Shown here in pieces: positions 43,830 to 55,500 of a stretch of DNA of 64,000 nt. The first letter of the stretch is position 1. Each line of letters begins with the position of its first letter. The notes under the pieces were generated by a model. That model was not told the origin of the DNA and did not search any database. It saw nothing but the letters and a program-made list of their open reading frames with translations. The stretch comes from Hemerocallis citrina. Its lineage: Eukaryota > Streptophyta > Magnoliopsida > Asparagales > Asphodelaceae. Made by a program: the position numbers and the translations under genes. The stretch is from contig CM030366.1 in the NCBI GenBank assembly GCA_017893485.1, positions 188,277,947 through 188,341,946 of the forward strand, in the 5' to 3' direction.

Positions 43830-45860
43830 TATAATACCTCAAAAGATTAAAGAATTAGTCCAGACTTCAAATTGTAAACCTAATCAAGCTCACCTAATAT
43901 TTATCAAAGAAATATAACTCTACATGATTTTGGCTTTCCTTTTGTATGTGATAATATTTTGACTATAATATTTTTCTTATGTCAGGGAGGGCAAACCACA
44001 TTAAATAATTGCCAAGTTTTGCAGGTAATTATGCTATCCTTTGATTCTTTCTTATGAAGAAAGTCTTTTCCTTGTAAACTTGTGACGAGGAGATCATTAG
44101 GATTATTCACATTGAGAAGTTTCAGAATGTAGATACAGTGGAGCCACTATAGCCTGATACCCTGGACATATAGCTTACATTTCATCACCAAACAATCAGC
44201 ATCCTTAAATTTTATTGGTCTACATATAGAAGTTGAAAATTTTGAATTCTTTATCTAATTCTTAGCTGTTTAGTTAATAATTAGTTAGCACATAAGGGGA
44301 TATATTCTAAAAGCATGGTTGAGTGCAGTTTAAATTTAATTAGGTGGTATGGATGGTTGATTTATTTCGAACTTAAAAATATGTGGTTGGGATTAGTTAA
44401 ATTTGCACAACTCCAACTCTATTGTTAAACTAGTAGAGATGCTTGTCAATCACATTTGTTCTTGTTCTAGCTATTGATTTCAACTTGTGTGTATTGTGTT
44501 TGACTGTTTGGTAAAAATGGAATAGAGATGATGGAAAGAAATGATCTTTTAAGCTGGTAAGGTGATTCAATGCTATTTATGAAATTTTTTATCTTAAAAT
44601 AGATATCATAGCTAAAGTCACAAGTTAAAGAAGATGCTGAGAAAGAACTTTGAATGCTATAATTTAGAAAATTCAAAAATTATGTCTATGGTGATCTTGA
44701 CCTAATGAATTAATGAGAGATGTTACTTGAAGAATTTCTACTATGATCATGACCTTTTGCATGGTAAAATGTTTAAGTGCATCATTTTTCTTACTCCCGC
44801 GACCATATGACAAAAGGAGAACTAATACAACCAAACAATTTACCAAACCATGAGATGATCAATAAGATAACACTTCCAAGCTAATTACCAAGTTGGAGCA
44901 AAAGAAGGGTCTTGCATCACAGCTTAGGTAGAACTCTTAGAAATTAAACATTAACTATAATTTAGAACACTGGATAAATTATAGAGGATGGAAAAAAAAA
45001 AAAGTTCTGTTTATTGTAAATTCAAAGAACTAACATATAGTAACATATATGAAAATTCTAAGACTGACATGCAGGACCGTTTTAATTATATATCATAGGT
45101 ACATCATTGTCACGTATATCATGTACAGTTTGCTTTTTTCAGCATACAGCCATACTAACTTCCAACATATGAAGCCCTACTTGTCATATAAGAAAATTAC
45201 ATTGCTATTCCTACATAGCTTTCTTCCTCTATATTTTTTTTTCCCTTTTCAAAGAAAGTGTGCACCTTCCTTGAACATTCTCAAAGCACTTTAATTTTAT
45301 TCCACAGTTTGTGAAGTGGCATCAACTAATTCCTTTACATCATATTCAGGCTAGAAATAAAGCAGAAATTCAATTTTATTTTATATTAGTATAAACATAT
45401 CTATTTGATTCTATAAATAGTGGAACTTATGCCTCAAGCAGGTCAAAGAGTACAGTTTGACACATCTGTTCTACTTACATTTCATTTTGATATAACTTGT
45501 CTTCTGTTACTGGATTGTAAGGTGAAATGGAGCTCCTCATCTTCTTCATCATCTTATTACAAATATTGTATAATGAGAAGATGGAGAATAACATAGCAAA
45601 GAGTCATACAAATAGAAATATAAAGGTTACATGTAAACCATGTGCATCCTTCTAATGCTAATTGTTTATTTATTTATTTGTTTGTTTATTTATTTGTTTG
45701 TGCATCCTTCTAATACAACAAACCCTAATTAGTCCACATTATCAAATCCCAACACATTCTCAAATCCCAAAATACTCCTAAATCACAGATTATTCAGCAC
45801 AAAATCCCAAACAATTTCATTATAAAATAAAAAAAATTATTAAAAGTTGAAAATAATCAT
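43830..45860 (-). other. CACTA-2 interior, probably intronic
   Basis: Between the leader exon and the first captured exon. AT-rich, with poly-T and (TTTATTTG)n near 45665-45710. No coding block I recognise on either strand, though short diverged exons could be missed. Some of it is likely flanking intron DNA captured with the exons. Confidence 0.5.
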
Positions 45861-45861
45861 A

Positions 45862-46200
45862 CCGGAGATGAGCGAGGGTTTGAGAGCTAGAGAGAGGGGG
45901 AGAACGATGGCGTGAAAGGGGGATTAGGATGTCGGAGATACGATGACGGGGAGCACGGTAGAGGAGACGAGTAGGGGGCGCATGGCGGAGGAGACGAGCG
46001 CTAGGGGATTTGGGTTGCGGTGCGGTGATTTGGAGACGAGGGGATTCGGGTTGCAAAATTTGGAGACGGCGCGGGGATTTGGAGACGAGTGGAATTTGTG
46101 ATCGAGGAGATGTGGAGAAGAGGGGATTTGGGGCGCTAGGGTTTTGGGGATTTTGCGCGCTAGGGTTTGGGGATTTCGCGCTCGTAAAAGGAGAGAAAGA
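45862..46200 (-). other. GC-rich leader exon of the CACTA-2 chimeric transcript
   Basis: On the minus strand a Pro/Arg-rich open frame (MQPESPRLQITAPQPKSPSA ... TLAHLR) ends at donor CTCCG|GTATGATT. GC content is far above the surrounding DNA, with repeated GGGGATTTGG-type phrases on the plus strand. By position it matches the CT-rich leader of CACTA-1. Whether the frame is translated is unknown. Confidence 0.45.
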
Positions 46201-46261
46201 GGCGAAAGATTAAATTAAAGGGAAAATAAAACGCTGGCTCAGCGTAATTAACAGATGTAAT

Positions 46262-46420
46262 TAGAAAGAATCCCCGGCACCTCCTATACAACGCCGGGGA
46301 ATATACGTAAACCCCGGCATTTTATAGCAAACGCCGGGGAATTAAGGGGTTTTTTTAATCCCAGATTGCAACTTCGTTCGTCCCCGGCGTTTATTGAAAG
46401 CGCCGGGGTAAAAATGCCAT
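46262..46420. repeat. Right subterminal repeats of CACTA-2
   Basis: CCCCGGCG and CGCCGGGG motifs at about 46272, 46294, 46312, 46334, 46382 and 46400, leading to the GTTGTAGTG end. Confidence 0.85.
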
Positions 46421-46777
46421 TGTAGGTTAATTTAGTTGTAGTGTCACTCTTCGTGGAGTTTTGATACATATACAGTTAAATAATTTCATGGTTAAGGGGC
46501 CGGATGGATTGATTTGAAGAGACCAGGACTTAATTGGATTTCTAGGGTTGGCATTCGGGTCAAACGGACCGGGCCGGACCGGACCCGCCCGGGTTGGATG
46601 TTGACTTAGGCGGGTTCGGGCCCGGTTGGTGGCTTAATCGGGCCGGACCAGGCCGAGTCGAAAAGTGGAAATGGCGACCCGCCCAACCCGTGAACCCTTT
46701 CAGGTCCAACCCGGGTCGGGGCGGGTCGGTTCGCGGGTTGGCCTATTTAGATAGGTTTTTTTTTAAAAAAAACTTAA

Positions 46778-46860
<83 letters not shown>
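46778..46860. repeat. (AAT)n microsatellite
   Basis: About 27 uninterrupted AAT triplets inside the hAT element, downstream of the transposase stop. Confidence 0.95.
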
Positions 46861-46861
<1 letters not shown>

Positions 46862-47153
46862 CATTAAAAATTGTAATAATAATAATAAGATTGAAAGAGT
46901 GAAATTGCCAAAAAATATTAAAATATTATTCATATAATTTTAAGTTATACAAGTTTTACAAATTCTAATGAAATAAAAAATTCAATTCACAAATTTGTTT
47001 TATACACTAACATATTTCTTACATACAATTTCAATTTACTTCAATTTTTCTAGTTTGAAATAACAAGTACAGATATAATAATTTTTTTAAAATCTATTTA
47101 TAATTGTCTTCAAGTTGATGGCCTTGAATTTGTTGTTGTTGGTCTTGAATTCT

Positions 47154-47166
47154 TCATTTTGGTTGC

Positions 47167-47200
<34 letters not shown>

Positions 47201-48402
47201 CTTCCGGCGAGTTGCTCCCACTTGTGGATGCAGATAATACTTTCCCTTGTGCCTTATCTTCAGCCTTCAGCCAGTCTTCTGTACAAATGAGCATCTCTAA
47301 CGTGTCGGGCTTCAAGTGATTCCTGTAATCAGTTAGAACTCTGCCACTTGAAGAAAATGCACTTTCAGAAGCAACTGTAGAGACAGGAGGAGTTAGTAAA
47401 ATCTTTACCCATATACGACAGAATACTATAAGTGTGTTCATGGTCTTTCCACCATTATAAAATATCTAGTGAAGAAGAAGAAGACTTAGAATCTTGTTGG
47501 TTATACCAATTTAATTCATTTGGTTGATTAGTCCTAGGTTTTTTGAATTGAATTTGTGCAAGTAAATTAAATGTTCTGTCATCAAATTTACTCTTACCCG
47601 TACCTTTGGAATTTACTCTTACCCTTACCCTTACCTTTTTGAAGAATCCAACCATTGTCGATCCAATGACAGGTTATTTCCATCGTTGGAATATTATTGA
47701 CACCTGTCCAACAATCCGAAGTTAAACTAACTCTACAAGTTAAACTCCATAAAATTACAATCAAAGCGTCCTTCATTTCATCACTTTAAAACAATCCGAT
47801 TTGCAAATATTTCTCGGGATTCTTCTAAAATGAGGGTTTAAGGCCGTTGATTAAAATTTTCCAAGTCCCTACTTTCGGGATAAGAAAATGGTAACTCTTC
47901 CTTTATTACTAATCGGGTCATTTCCCGACGAACAAGATCGGGATCATATGGGTGGCTATCAACTAGACCGGTCCTAGGGTTGATTTTTTGTTGGCCGGGT
48001 AGGTCAACAAGAAGGTCTTTATGGTTATGTTGGATGTATATACTAATTGTACCGGTGCCATCACCCCTCTTGAATTTGTATGCCTTATAACATGTTTTAC
48101 AAACTTTCAACCCTATACCCGGATTTTCTTCGTTCGGGATAAAATCGTAAATTTATGCCAATCACTATTTTCTCCTCTACTTTTCCTACCACTACGGGGT
48201 TGTGTGGTTGCATTTGGTGGTTGTTGTTGTTGTTCTTCTAATTGTATGTCTCCTACAACCACATCGTGTGTACCCTATTGTTGGGTAGGTGGATCATGGT
48301 ACTCTTCAACGGCTCACTAATTGGGACAATTGGTGGCCTACGGGAAGTGCCGGTGGAATCTTGCCCACTTTGGCTACGACCGCTAGCGCGTGATCTAGAC
48401 AT
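47154..48402 (-). pseudogene. hAT transposase (BED zinc finger / RICESLEEPER type), deleted
   Basis: It starts MSRSRASGRSQSGQDSTGTS at 48402. A BED-finger region follows (VCKTCYKAYKFKRGDGTGTI with downstream His), then YDPDLVRREMTRLVIKEELP and RVSLTSDCWTGVNN, the first part of the catalytic region. After HWIDNGWILQK the frame jumps to the C-terminal part: QPNELNWYNQQ, then PVSTVASESAFSSSGRVLTD and LEMLICTEDWL, the hAT dimerisation domain. The central RNase H-like domain is deleted, and shifts lie near 48110 and 47600. A CAA-encoded polyQ tail ends the frame. Confidence 0.9.
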
Positions 48403-49270
48403 AATGTAGTAATGTATGTAAAAAAAAAAAACACAATATAGGTACGATGAGTTATAAAAAAAATTTAAGAAACAAGAGGGTTGAGATAGAGAAGTTCAAA
48501 AAACCAACAAAAATTATAACTACAACAAAAATTAAATAAGAAGAGAGATATGAAATTTTGATACCGTTCACCGTGGATATGCATATATAAAAAAATCCGT
48601 AAAAATAAGAATAGAAGTAGAAGTAGAAATAAGCAATTCCGAAATTGAAGAGTTGAGGAGAGCTTGAAGGAGAGTTGAAGACTTGATCACTTGGAGTTGG
48701 ACGAGAGTTGAAGAGTTGAAGACGTTGTTAAATTTTAATTTCGATACGATCGGAATTTGATCGTGTATATGCCTTTAAGCTTGCTTGTTGAATACTTCAA
48801 TTGTTCACAAATTGCTTAGAAATGAGTTATAATAGTAGAGAGAGTAAGAGAGTTTTTTGTGAATTTTTTGATAGGATTTTCGAGGGTATTTATAGGGTTA
48901 AAATAACAACAAAAAAAAACCAAAAAACCCCCAAAAAACGGTTATAAGAGCCATTGAGGCTCTCCGTTGTACAGTACCCAACGGCCCTTTTGCGACCCAT
49001 TGGACCCGTTCGGGTCAACGGTTGACCTGGGGCGGGTCAAACGTTTGACCCGTTCGGGTCAAACGGTTCGCAACCCGCGGGTCGACCTGCGGGTTGGCGA
49101 GCGGGTTGGGAAAATTAACCGGGTTCGCGGGATCCGATATTTCGGCGACCCGGGTCGGCCCGTTACCGTTTACGGGTTCGACCCAAACCCGAACCGCCGT
49201 TTCGCGGGCCGGGTTATACGGGCAGGTCGCGGGCGGATCGGCGGTTGACCAGGCCCACTTGCCATCCCTA

Positions 49271-51065
49271 ATTGGATACATGACAAATGAAAAAAGAGGA
49301 TATACATTAGCATACGTCTTTTACATATTTCACCTTGTTAAATTCAATGTTTTCGTTTCATGTAATTTTGGATAATTTTTCAGACATGTACATTTTGGTT
49401 GCTAATTATCAAAAATAAACATTCAGAAATTCTCAACGTTGTTTGACAGATTTGGCCTTGAAAATTTACAAAAACTCAGTTTAACTATGTAATGTAGATA
49501 TATTTTGGTGATGAATAATAAAAATACTCACTATATGGATCGTTGCAATATTAAATATTAAAAACAGTAATAGCGCAAGTGTAGCGCTCAAGCCACCAAT
49601 AATGGAAAACGTAAATAGTGTCATGCATAGGGCACGCTATGACTGATTTTTATTTTTTAATTTAAAAATTAAAATTAATTATCCAAAAAATATTTAAATT
49701 ATAAATAATTTATGAAATTTAACATAAATAAATTTGAAGACTAAAAAATACTAAATATTCACTAAACTAAGACTTCAATGTTCAAGAATTAAGACTTCTA
49801 CTTGCAGGACTTAAAAACGCACATAAGCGTAAATGTAAAACGAAAAGATCCAAGTGAGTGATGTAGATTACCTTTTGTAACTCTAAATTAATGCCTCTAA
49901 TTAAAACTTCAAAATCAGAAAGAAAAAAAAAACCAAAAAAAACTAAGAAGTCGAAATCATGAAGGATGAACTACAAAGAAAACCCATGAAGAATCAGAAA
50001 AGGATATATAGAATAATAGAAACCATAACAGGTAAGTTGCTAGCTGGAATAAAAAAAAAATATTGAGAAATTCATTGATAACAGAGCCATTGTTGCCGAA
50101 GAGTGGAATCTTCGCCACAACTTAAAGAAATTGGAGTCCTTACAAGAACTGGTGTCTTAGTCATAAGAAAACATGATGAAGAGTAAATACACGAAGAGTT
50201 TTGTCATTTGTATTTATAACTCAACATTTTTTTTCAGTTAAATTAAAGGATATGTTTGTAGTGCATGCTATTTAAGTTGAGTTACGATGTGCAAATATGT
50301 GCACTACATAAAAATAGTGCAAAGCTATGTAGGAAATTAGTTAAGCATATGAATTTCGTTGCAGAACAGCTAGAGTTAGGTTACATAGCGAGTTATTTCG
50401 AGCCTCGTAAAGTGCTATTTTATACATTGGATCGATGATATACATCATGATCCATAAAGGTTTGTCAATTTTTTGCATCACTTTGGTTGTAGTAAAAAAA
50501 GTGTCAAATCTGCCCCAAATATTTCAAATCCCTAATTTCAAATAATCATAGCAGAATTCGGCTAGTGTTTATTTATTTATTTTGAGATAATAGACAACCT
50601 ACCAAGATGGTTAACCATCTATATATATACCTAGGAAGCATATGTATAGAAAAATCCAAACTTTGTGCAACTTTAATAACATATTTGATAACATCTGATG
50701 AAGTCCAATAAAACAGAGATGGAGATGGAGATGGGTGGAGGTCGTGGCGGAGCCGGGTGTTCGAATGTGGAAGCATGAGCTGAGGATGGGATTTCGATGG
50801 TGGGGGTTTTCGGTAAGCTGATTGAGTCAAGGGTGGAGAAGACGGCGGTAGGGAGTCAAAGAGAGAAGATGAGAAGAAAGAAGAGATCCGACAAGAGAAG
50901 ATGTGAAGAAAGAATGGGGCTGGATGGGGGTATTTTTTTAGGGAAATGAATAAAATATCTCCGCTTGAGCTAGGTATGTTTCCTCCGTTTGATGCCCATC
51001 ATGAGGGTGAGAGAGATCGGATGGTCCTCGATAGAGTTCACTCATGATTAAGTGCGAACTGGTTT
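49271..51065. other. Spacer, no gene identified
   Basis: AT-rich DNA. A short frame near 50080-50160 (AIVAEEWNLRHNLKKLESLQ) has protein-like composition but no recognised family. At 50700-50930 a purine-rich GAGATGGAGATGG and GAGAAGA region is seen. No element ends were fixed. Confidence 0.5.
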
Positions 51066-51068
51066 GCA

Positions 51069-51069
<1 letters not shown>

Positions 51070-51125
<56 letters not shown>
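51070..51125. repeat. (AT)n microsatellite
   Basis: About 27 AT dinucleotides. Directly after it comes a unit with TTGGATCAAATTCATCTTGA, typical of the edge of TA-flanked MITEs. Confidence 0.95.
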
Positions 51126-51130
<5 letters not shown>

Positions 51131-51227
51131 ATGCTCAGTTGCAAACGGGTCTGTTTGCATAGATCCGTGCAGACGGCATTGCTGGCCATTGGATCAAATT
51201 CATCTTGATCCAAAGGCTGTGATCGAG

Positions 51228-51262
51228 CCCCCCCTCCCCCCCCCCCCCCCCCCCCCCCCCCC
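51228..51262. repeat. Poly-C homopolymer
   Basis: A run of about 35 C interrupted by one T. Length is likely uncertain in sequencing and the tract may form unusual DNA structures. Confidence 0.9.
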
Positions 51263-51263
51263 G

Positions 51264-51555
51264 CGCGTTGAATGAACCTAAGTCGATGTTTGAAACAATG
51301 ACCTAGGTTGTTTGAAATAGCGATATTTTATAGCCTAGGCTGTTGTTGGGAACAACAACCTAGGTTATAAAAGGTCATTGTTTCAGATAACTCGTTGAAT
51401 GAACCTAGGCTTAGGTTGTTTGAAACAGCGGCATTTTATAGCCTAGGCCGTTGTTGGGAACAACGACTTAGGTTATAAAAGGCTGCTGTTTCAAACATCG
51501 GCCTAGGTTTTATAACCTAGACCGTTGTTTCCAAACAATGGTCTAGGTTCAAAGG
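51264..51555. repeat. Nested palindromic repeats with CCTAGG cores
   Basis: Two direct repeats of about 130 bp (starting GTTGAATGAACCTA near 51267 and 51394). Each contains a hairpin: GCCTAGGCTGTTGTTGGGAA / AACAACAACCTAGGTT. A final inverted copy ends AATGGTCTAGGTTC. The outer parts (GAACCTAAGTC and GGTCTAGGTTC) are also inverted. The layout suggests the end of a DNA transposon or a small foldback element; no protein and no sure target duplication. Confidence 0.7.
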
Positions 51556-51716
51556 TGGGAGTGAGTGAAAGAGCGAATGAGGTGAAGAGTTATTTGGGAT
51601 GAAATTCCCAAATTATCCCTCACAACTTAAGTGAGATAGGGTGATGGGCGGAAGTCACTTTATACAATATGGAGGAAGGTAAGTACACTCCTTGAAAACT
51701 GTGACATATAAGGAAG

Positions 51717-52561
51717 TCAACATGAAGAAAAAATAAAAAAAGTCACTTTATACAATATGGAGGAGGAAGGTAAGTACACTCCCCGAAAACTGTGACAATT
51801 CCTCTCATGACAAATAGCCCAAATGAGTGCGAGGAAGTACAATTCCAGGAATGACTTTGGTGAACGGGGACACGCTGCGACCGCTAGGTAGTCCATAGTG
51901 CATGGATGGAGGCCGACTAGTGGGTTACCTGATGCAATCGAATAAAGGGATCCCAAACATATCCCGTGAATGGGCATTGGAGGAAGAGATGCCCAAAGGA
52001 CTCTGGCTGAAGGCCGAAAAACATAAAAGGGAAGCCAATAGCTAGTCTCCTATAAGAGAGGACATCAGAGGTGAGGAGGCGACCCTTGATAACTAGTCAC
52101 ATATTGAGCTTCACCTTAAGAGGAACCGTTAGTGTTCCACATCACAATGCATGCCACATCTCTGTGAGAGACTCCCTAAAGGTAGCTGCAAAAGGAACAC
52201 ACAGTGAATATCCTCGTAGTGGACAAGTCCCACCTTATGGTGTCCTCTCATAGGGATATGGTATGAGTATAAAGAACCTGTTGAAGATCTGCTCACTGAA
52301 GTATAGTAGTTGGGCTGGGGATGCATCGAAAAATAGGGGCCCATCGGTTCCCTCGCCGCTGCGAGGACACAGAAGCTCGTGGATCATGAGCAATGGCAAA
52401 GAAGACATGATAAAGGTCTGCCAGTGTACTATCACCAACCCAGTGATCTAACAAAAATCTTGCAGAGTCACCTAAACTGCAACTAACTCTGATACCTAGT
52501 TTAAAGAACTTGGCTCATCGGAAGAAACTCCTGTAGAAGGGTGAGTGTCCGACTGAAAGGG
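51717..52561 (-). pseudogene. LINE (non-LTR) ORF2 C-terminal part, split copy
   Basis: On the minus strand: WVGDSTLADLY, then LLTSDVLSYRRLAIG and PESFGHLFLQCPFTGYVWD, then LELYFLALIWAICHERNCHS. This is the zinc-binding (zf-RVT) tail of plant LINE polyproteins. It continues the RT part at 56291-57290; a solo LTR separates them. Several stops and shifts. At the left edge (51645-51790) the phrase AGTCACTTTATACAATATGG is duplicated in tandem. Confidence 0.82.
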
Positions 52562-55500
52562 TGTAACACCCCGTAAAATTGGAAATGACAATTTTGCCCT
52601 CGTGTATTACGCACGTGTATTTTGTACCGTTACTGGTAATATTTGTAACGTGTTTTCACTACGTATTTTTATTCCGACTATTTATGCATTTTCCGTATTG
52701 ATTTTATCCTATTTGAGTTAACTAAAATATAATATTTCAATCTCTGTATTTTTACGTGTTTTTTATGTGTTTTCGATGCACGTATCAATTACGTATTTTT
52801 TCACCGTTACGTGTGATATTCCTGTGCTTCAATTATTTATTTTCTGTATTCGAATTTGTTTTATAAAATAGAAATTTATTTTCTCTATTTTTGATGAAAA
52901 TAATTTTGTACGTGTAATACATGTGTTTTCTATGTATGTAGTGATTACGTCATGAAATATATAAAAATTAGTAAATATATTTTTCTTATGTTTTTTTCAA
53001 TTATATTTAATAATTTTCCATCAATCGCATTTTGATATTTTACGTGCAACGCACATATCTGAGCGTATTCATTTTCAAAATAAATTTTTGGGAGTGTGTG
53101 TATATTTATTTTATTTGTGCATGAAAAATTATAATTTTTAAATTAAACAAATTTTATATGCATCTTATATATTATATACATGTGTTTTAATTTAAATATT
53201 TAATTGAGGAAGGGTGTGCAAGTGCATTGCACGTGCTAATTTTTTCATCTTAATTTTTCTTACTCTCATTTCTTATTTTAGCATGCATGAGCCTTTTTAT
53301 TAGCCTTTCTTTAAACCCATGGACCTGAGAATAAATTCTAGCTCACTAAACTAATTAATTAATTAATTAAAAAGCAAGCCCACAAGATAAGCCCATTAAT
53401 TAAATTTCATTTTTAGTTGTGCATGGACTCACACATGACATGTAACAACTTTTTAGAACTATAGGAATTGTATTATTTTTGTATGTGTGTGTGCATGTGT
53501 GGAGAGGGAGAGTGGGGGCCGGTTTGGAATGTGATAGGCCGGGATTGGATGGGGGTTAGAGAGGTGAAGAGATGAGGGTTAGGGAAAGTGAAGAGATGGA
53601 GATAAGTGAGAAGTTATTAGGTGGAGAAATTTACATTTTAGCCCTTCTTTTGTCCTATAAATATACCCTTGTTTTTGTCTTCTCTTTTCACACAAAAAAC
53701 AAACCAAATTAGAGAGAGGAAAAGAAAGAGAGTAGAGAGTGTTCTTGTTGCATTGGAGGCTTTTTGGAGTGCTCTTGCTAGGAGGAGAAGGACTAGGAGT
53801 TGCTTGTTGGAGCTAGGAGTTGTGTCTCATCTTCTTTGTTACAAATTCTTCATTAGAGGTGGGTGATCTTGTGCTTTCTAAATGTAGGAAATGCATGTTA
53901 GAAATGTTCAATGAGTAGTATGATTAAATTGATGTGATTATGAAGTACACTCGCATGTTGATTATTTGTGCCATGAAAATTTTAGAAGTAATGTGGTATT
54001 CAATATATGCCTAGATATCATGATGATTAGAAAGAGAAAAGAAAGTAAAACAAATTAAATTGTTGCCATGAAATGTGTTAGTTTATGCATATTGCCATGT
54101 TATGTTAAAATTATCATTTTTGCACAAAAGAGAATTTTGAGATCCTCATGGACAATTAAGAGGCATGGTTGGTTTTATTACTAAAGTTTAATTTGTATAA
54201 ATGAGTGCATGAACAAGTTATAATGAATACAATTCTTAATTTCAAGTTTGAGACAAATGCAAATTTATGTGTGAAATTGAGAGAAAAACTATTTGAAAAA
54301 TAGAGATATGTTTGTAAAATGGATTATAAATTTGTTGGCTACTATTTTTTTAAATTAATCTCAGTCAAGAAAAATTTTATTTCAGTATACTAAAAGATTG
54401 GATCCATTGAATAAACGAGTTTTGTGAAAAATAACTAATTTCAGAATAGTATGAACAAAATAACATTAATGTGATTCCTAATCAGTAATCACACCTGGAC
54501 TATTTGGCTAGCGGGTGCGCCATAAGGCGGTCGCTGTGCTTGTCAGAGGTCTTGAGTTCGAAACTTGTTAAACCCATTTTATTTTTGATTTCGTTTAAAT
54601 AAATCCAAAACCCGAAAGTGAATATTTGGGGATTTCGGTGTGGTATTATGACAACTAAGCCACATGGGCTTAATGGCTTTCGGTGGCTGCTTTAGGCGCT
54701 CACTGTGTTTTGGATGGGCCCGGTTTCGAAACCCAGTGGCCACATTTTATTTTTTGGGTATTTTTAATACTTTTGAAGGAGTTTTAATGTGAATAAAATT
54801 TGGAGAAAAATTCTAATAATCCTATAAAATGATATAGAATTTATTAAAAATAGTTTTAGAATTTTTCATGTATATTTTGAGAAATAAAAAAGGAATTGAG
54901 ATAGAAAATGAGTTATTGTCTTCAAAATTTTTATTTAAGAGTATGACATTTATTTCTTTAAAAAGAAGAGTAAAATATTGTTATGTGAATTGAATTTCTC
55001 TTGAAGAGATTATACACTTATTGACTTAAGAAATACTTGATGTGGATCGAGATATATTATATGAGCTTAAATTGCTGAAGAGATTTAAAGTGGATGAATT
55101 TATGTTCATGAAATCAGATCATTTTATTTTGAATTGTGAATGAATAAATGACTCATAAAACATTGATCAAATTGTGAATAAGTTAAAGATAAGAATACAT
55201 TGAGTTTAATACATGATTATTGAAGGGTATGAGTACCTATGGATTCTTGTACATGAAAGGTTGTAATCTAGAGTTTAGTGAGACATCGGGTACCGGCATT
55301 GTTGAATTAAAAGATTTGAGTTATTTTTGAGATATGGCCATGGAGCTATCTCAGTATTTGCGATTAATTCCGGTAGAGGGTAAAACTAACTCTAGGTATG
55401 ATAATTTATTCATGTCTTGAACTTAAGAATTAGGCACATAACTGAAGATGTAGTAAATTTCGGTCAAACGTAAGTGGGGCACTCTATATAGCCGGGCGGT

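Larger units (their letters stand above)
40279..46443 (-). mobile_element. CACTA-2: Pack-type CACTA transposon carrying host gene fragments
   Basis: Left end CACTACAACCGTCG, right end TTAGTTGTAGTG, so the inverted ends share CACTACAAC. A perfect 3-bp target duplication TCA flanks it (40276-40278 and 46444-46446). Subterminal CCGGCG/CGCCGG repeats at 40300-40550 and 46262-46420 match CACTA-1. No transposase domain was found. Instead the interior holds exons of a TGA-type bZIP gene, a PI-PLC gene and a RING-H2 gene, all readable on the minus strand with splice sites, downstream of a GC-rich leader exon at 45862-46200. Mobilisation would need an autonomous CACTA. Confidence 0.92.
46543..49270 (-). 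mobile_element. Internally deleted hAT (Ac-like) transposon
   Basis: Ends TAGGGTTGGCA and TTGCCATCCCTA are inverted repeats with one mismatch. (A)ATTGGAT lies next to both ends (two or three extra bases at the left), consistent with an 8-bp hAT duplication. Subterminal regions 46555-46745 and 48960-49265 are packed with GGGTCGGGTC/GACCCG repeats, typical of this group. A decayed transposase runs right to left. A (AAT)n tract lies near the left end. Confidence 0.88.

Noticed and set aside
49015..49281. Pro/Arg/Asn-rich ORFs on both strands
   Set aside because: They translate the GGGTC/GACCC subterminal repeats of the hAT element.
51061..51213. ORF with a run of Ile-Tyr
   Set aside because: Translation of the (AT)n microsatellite.
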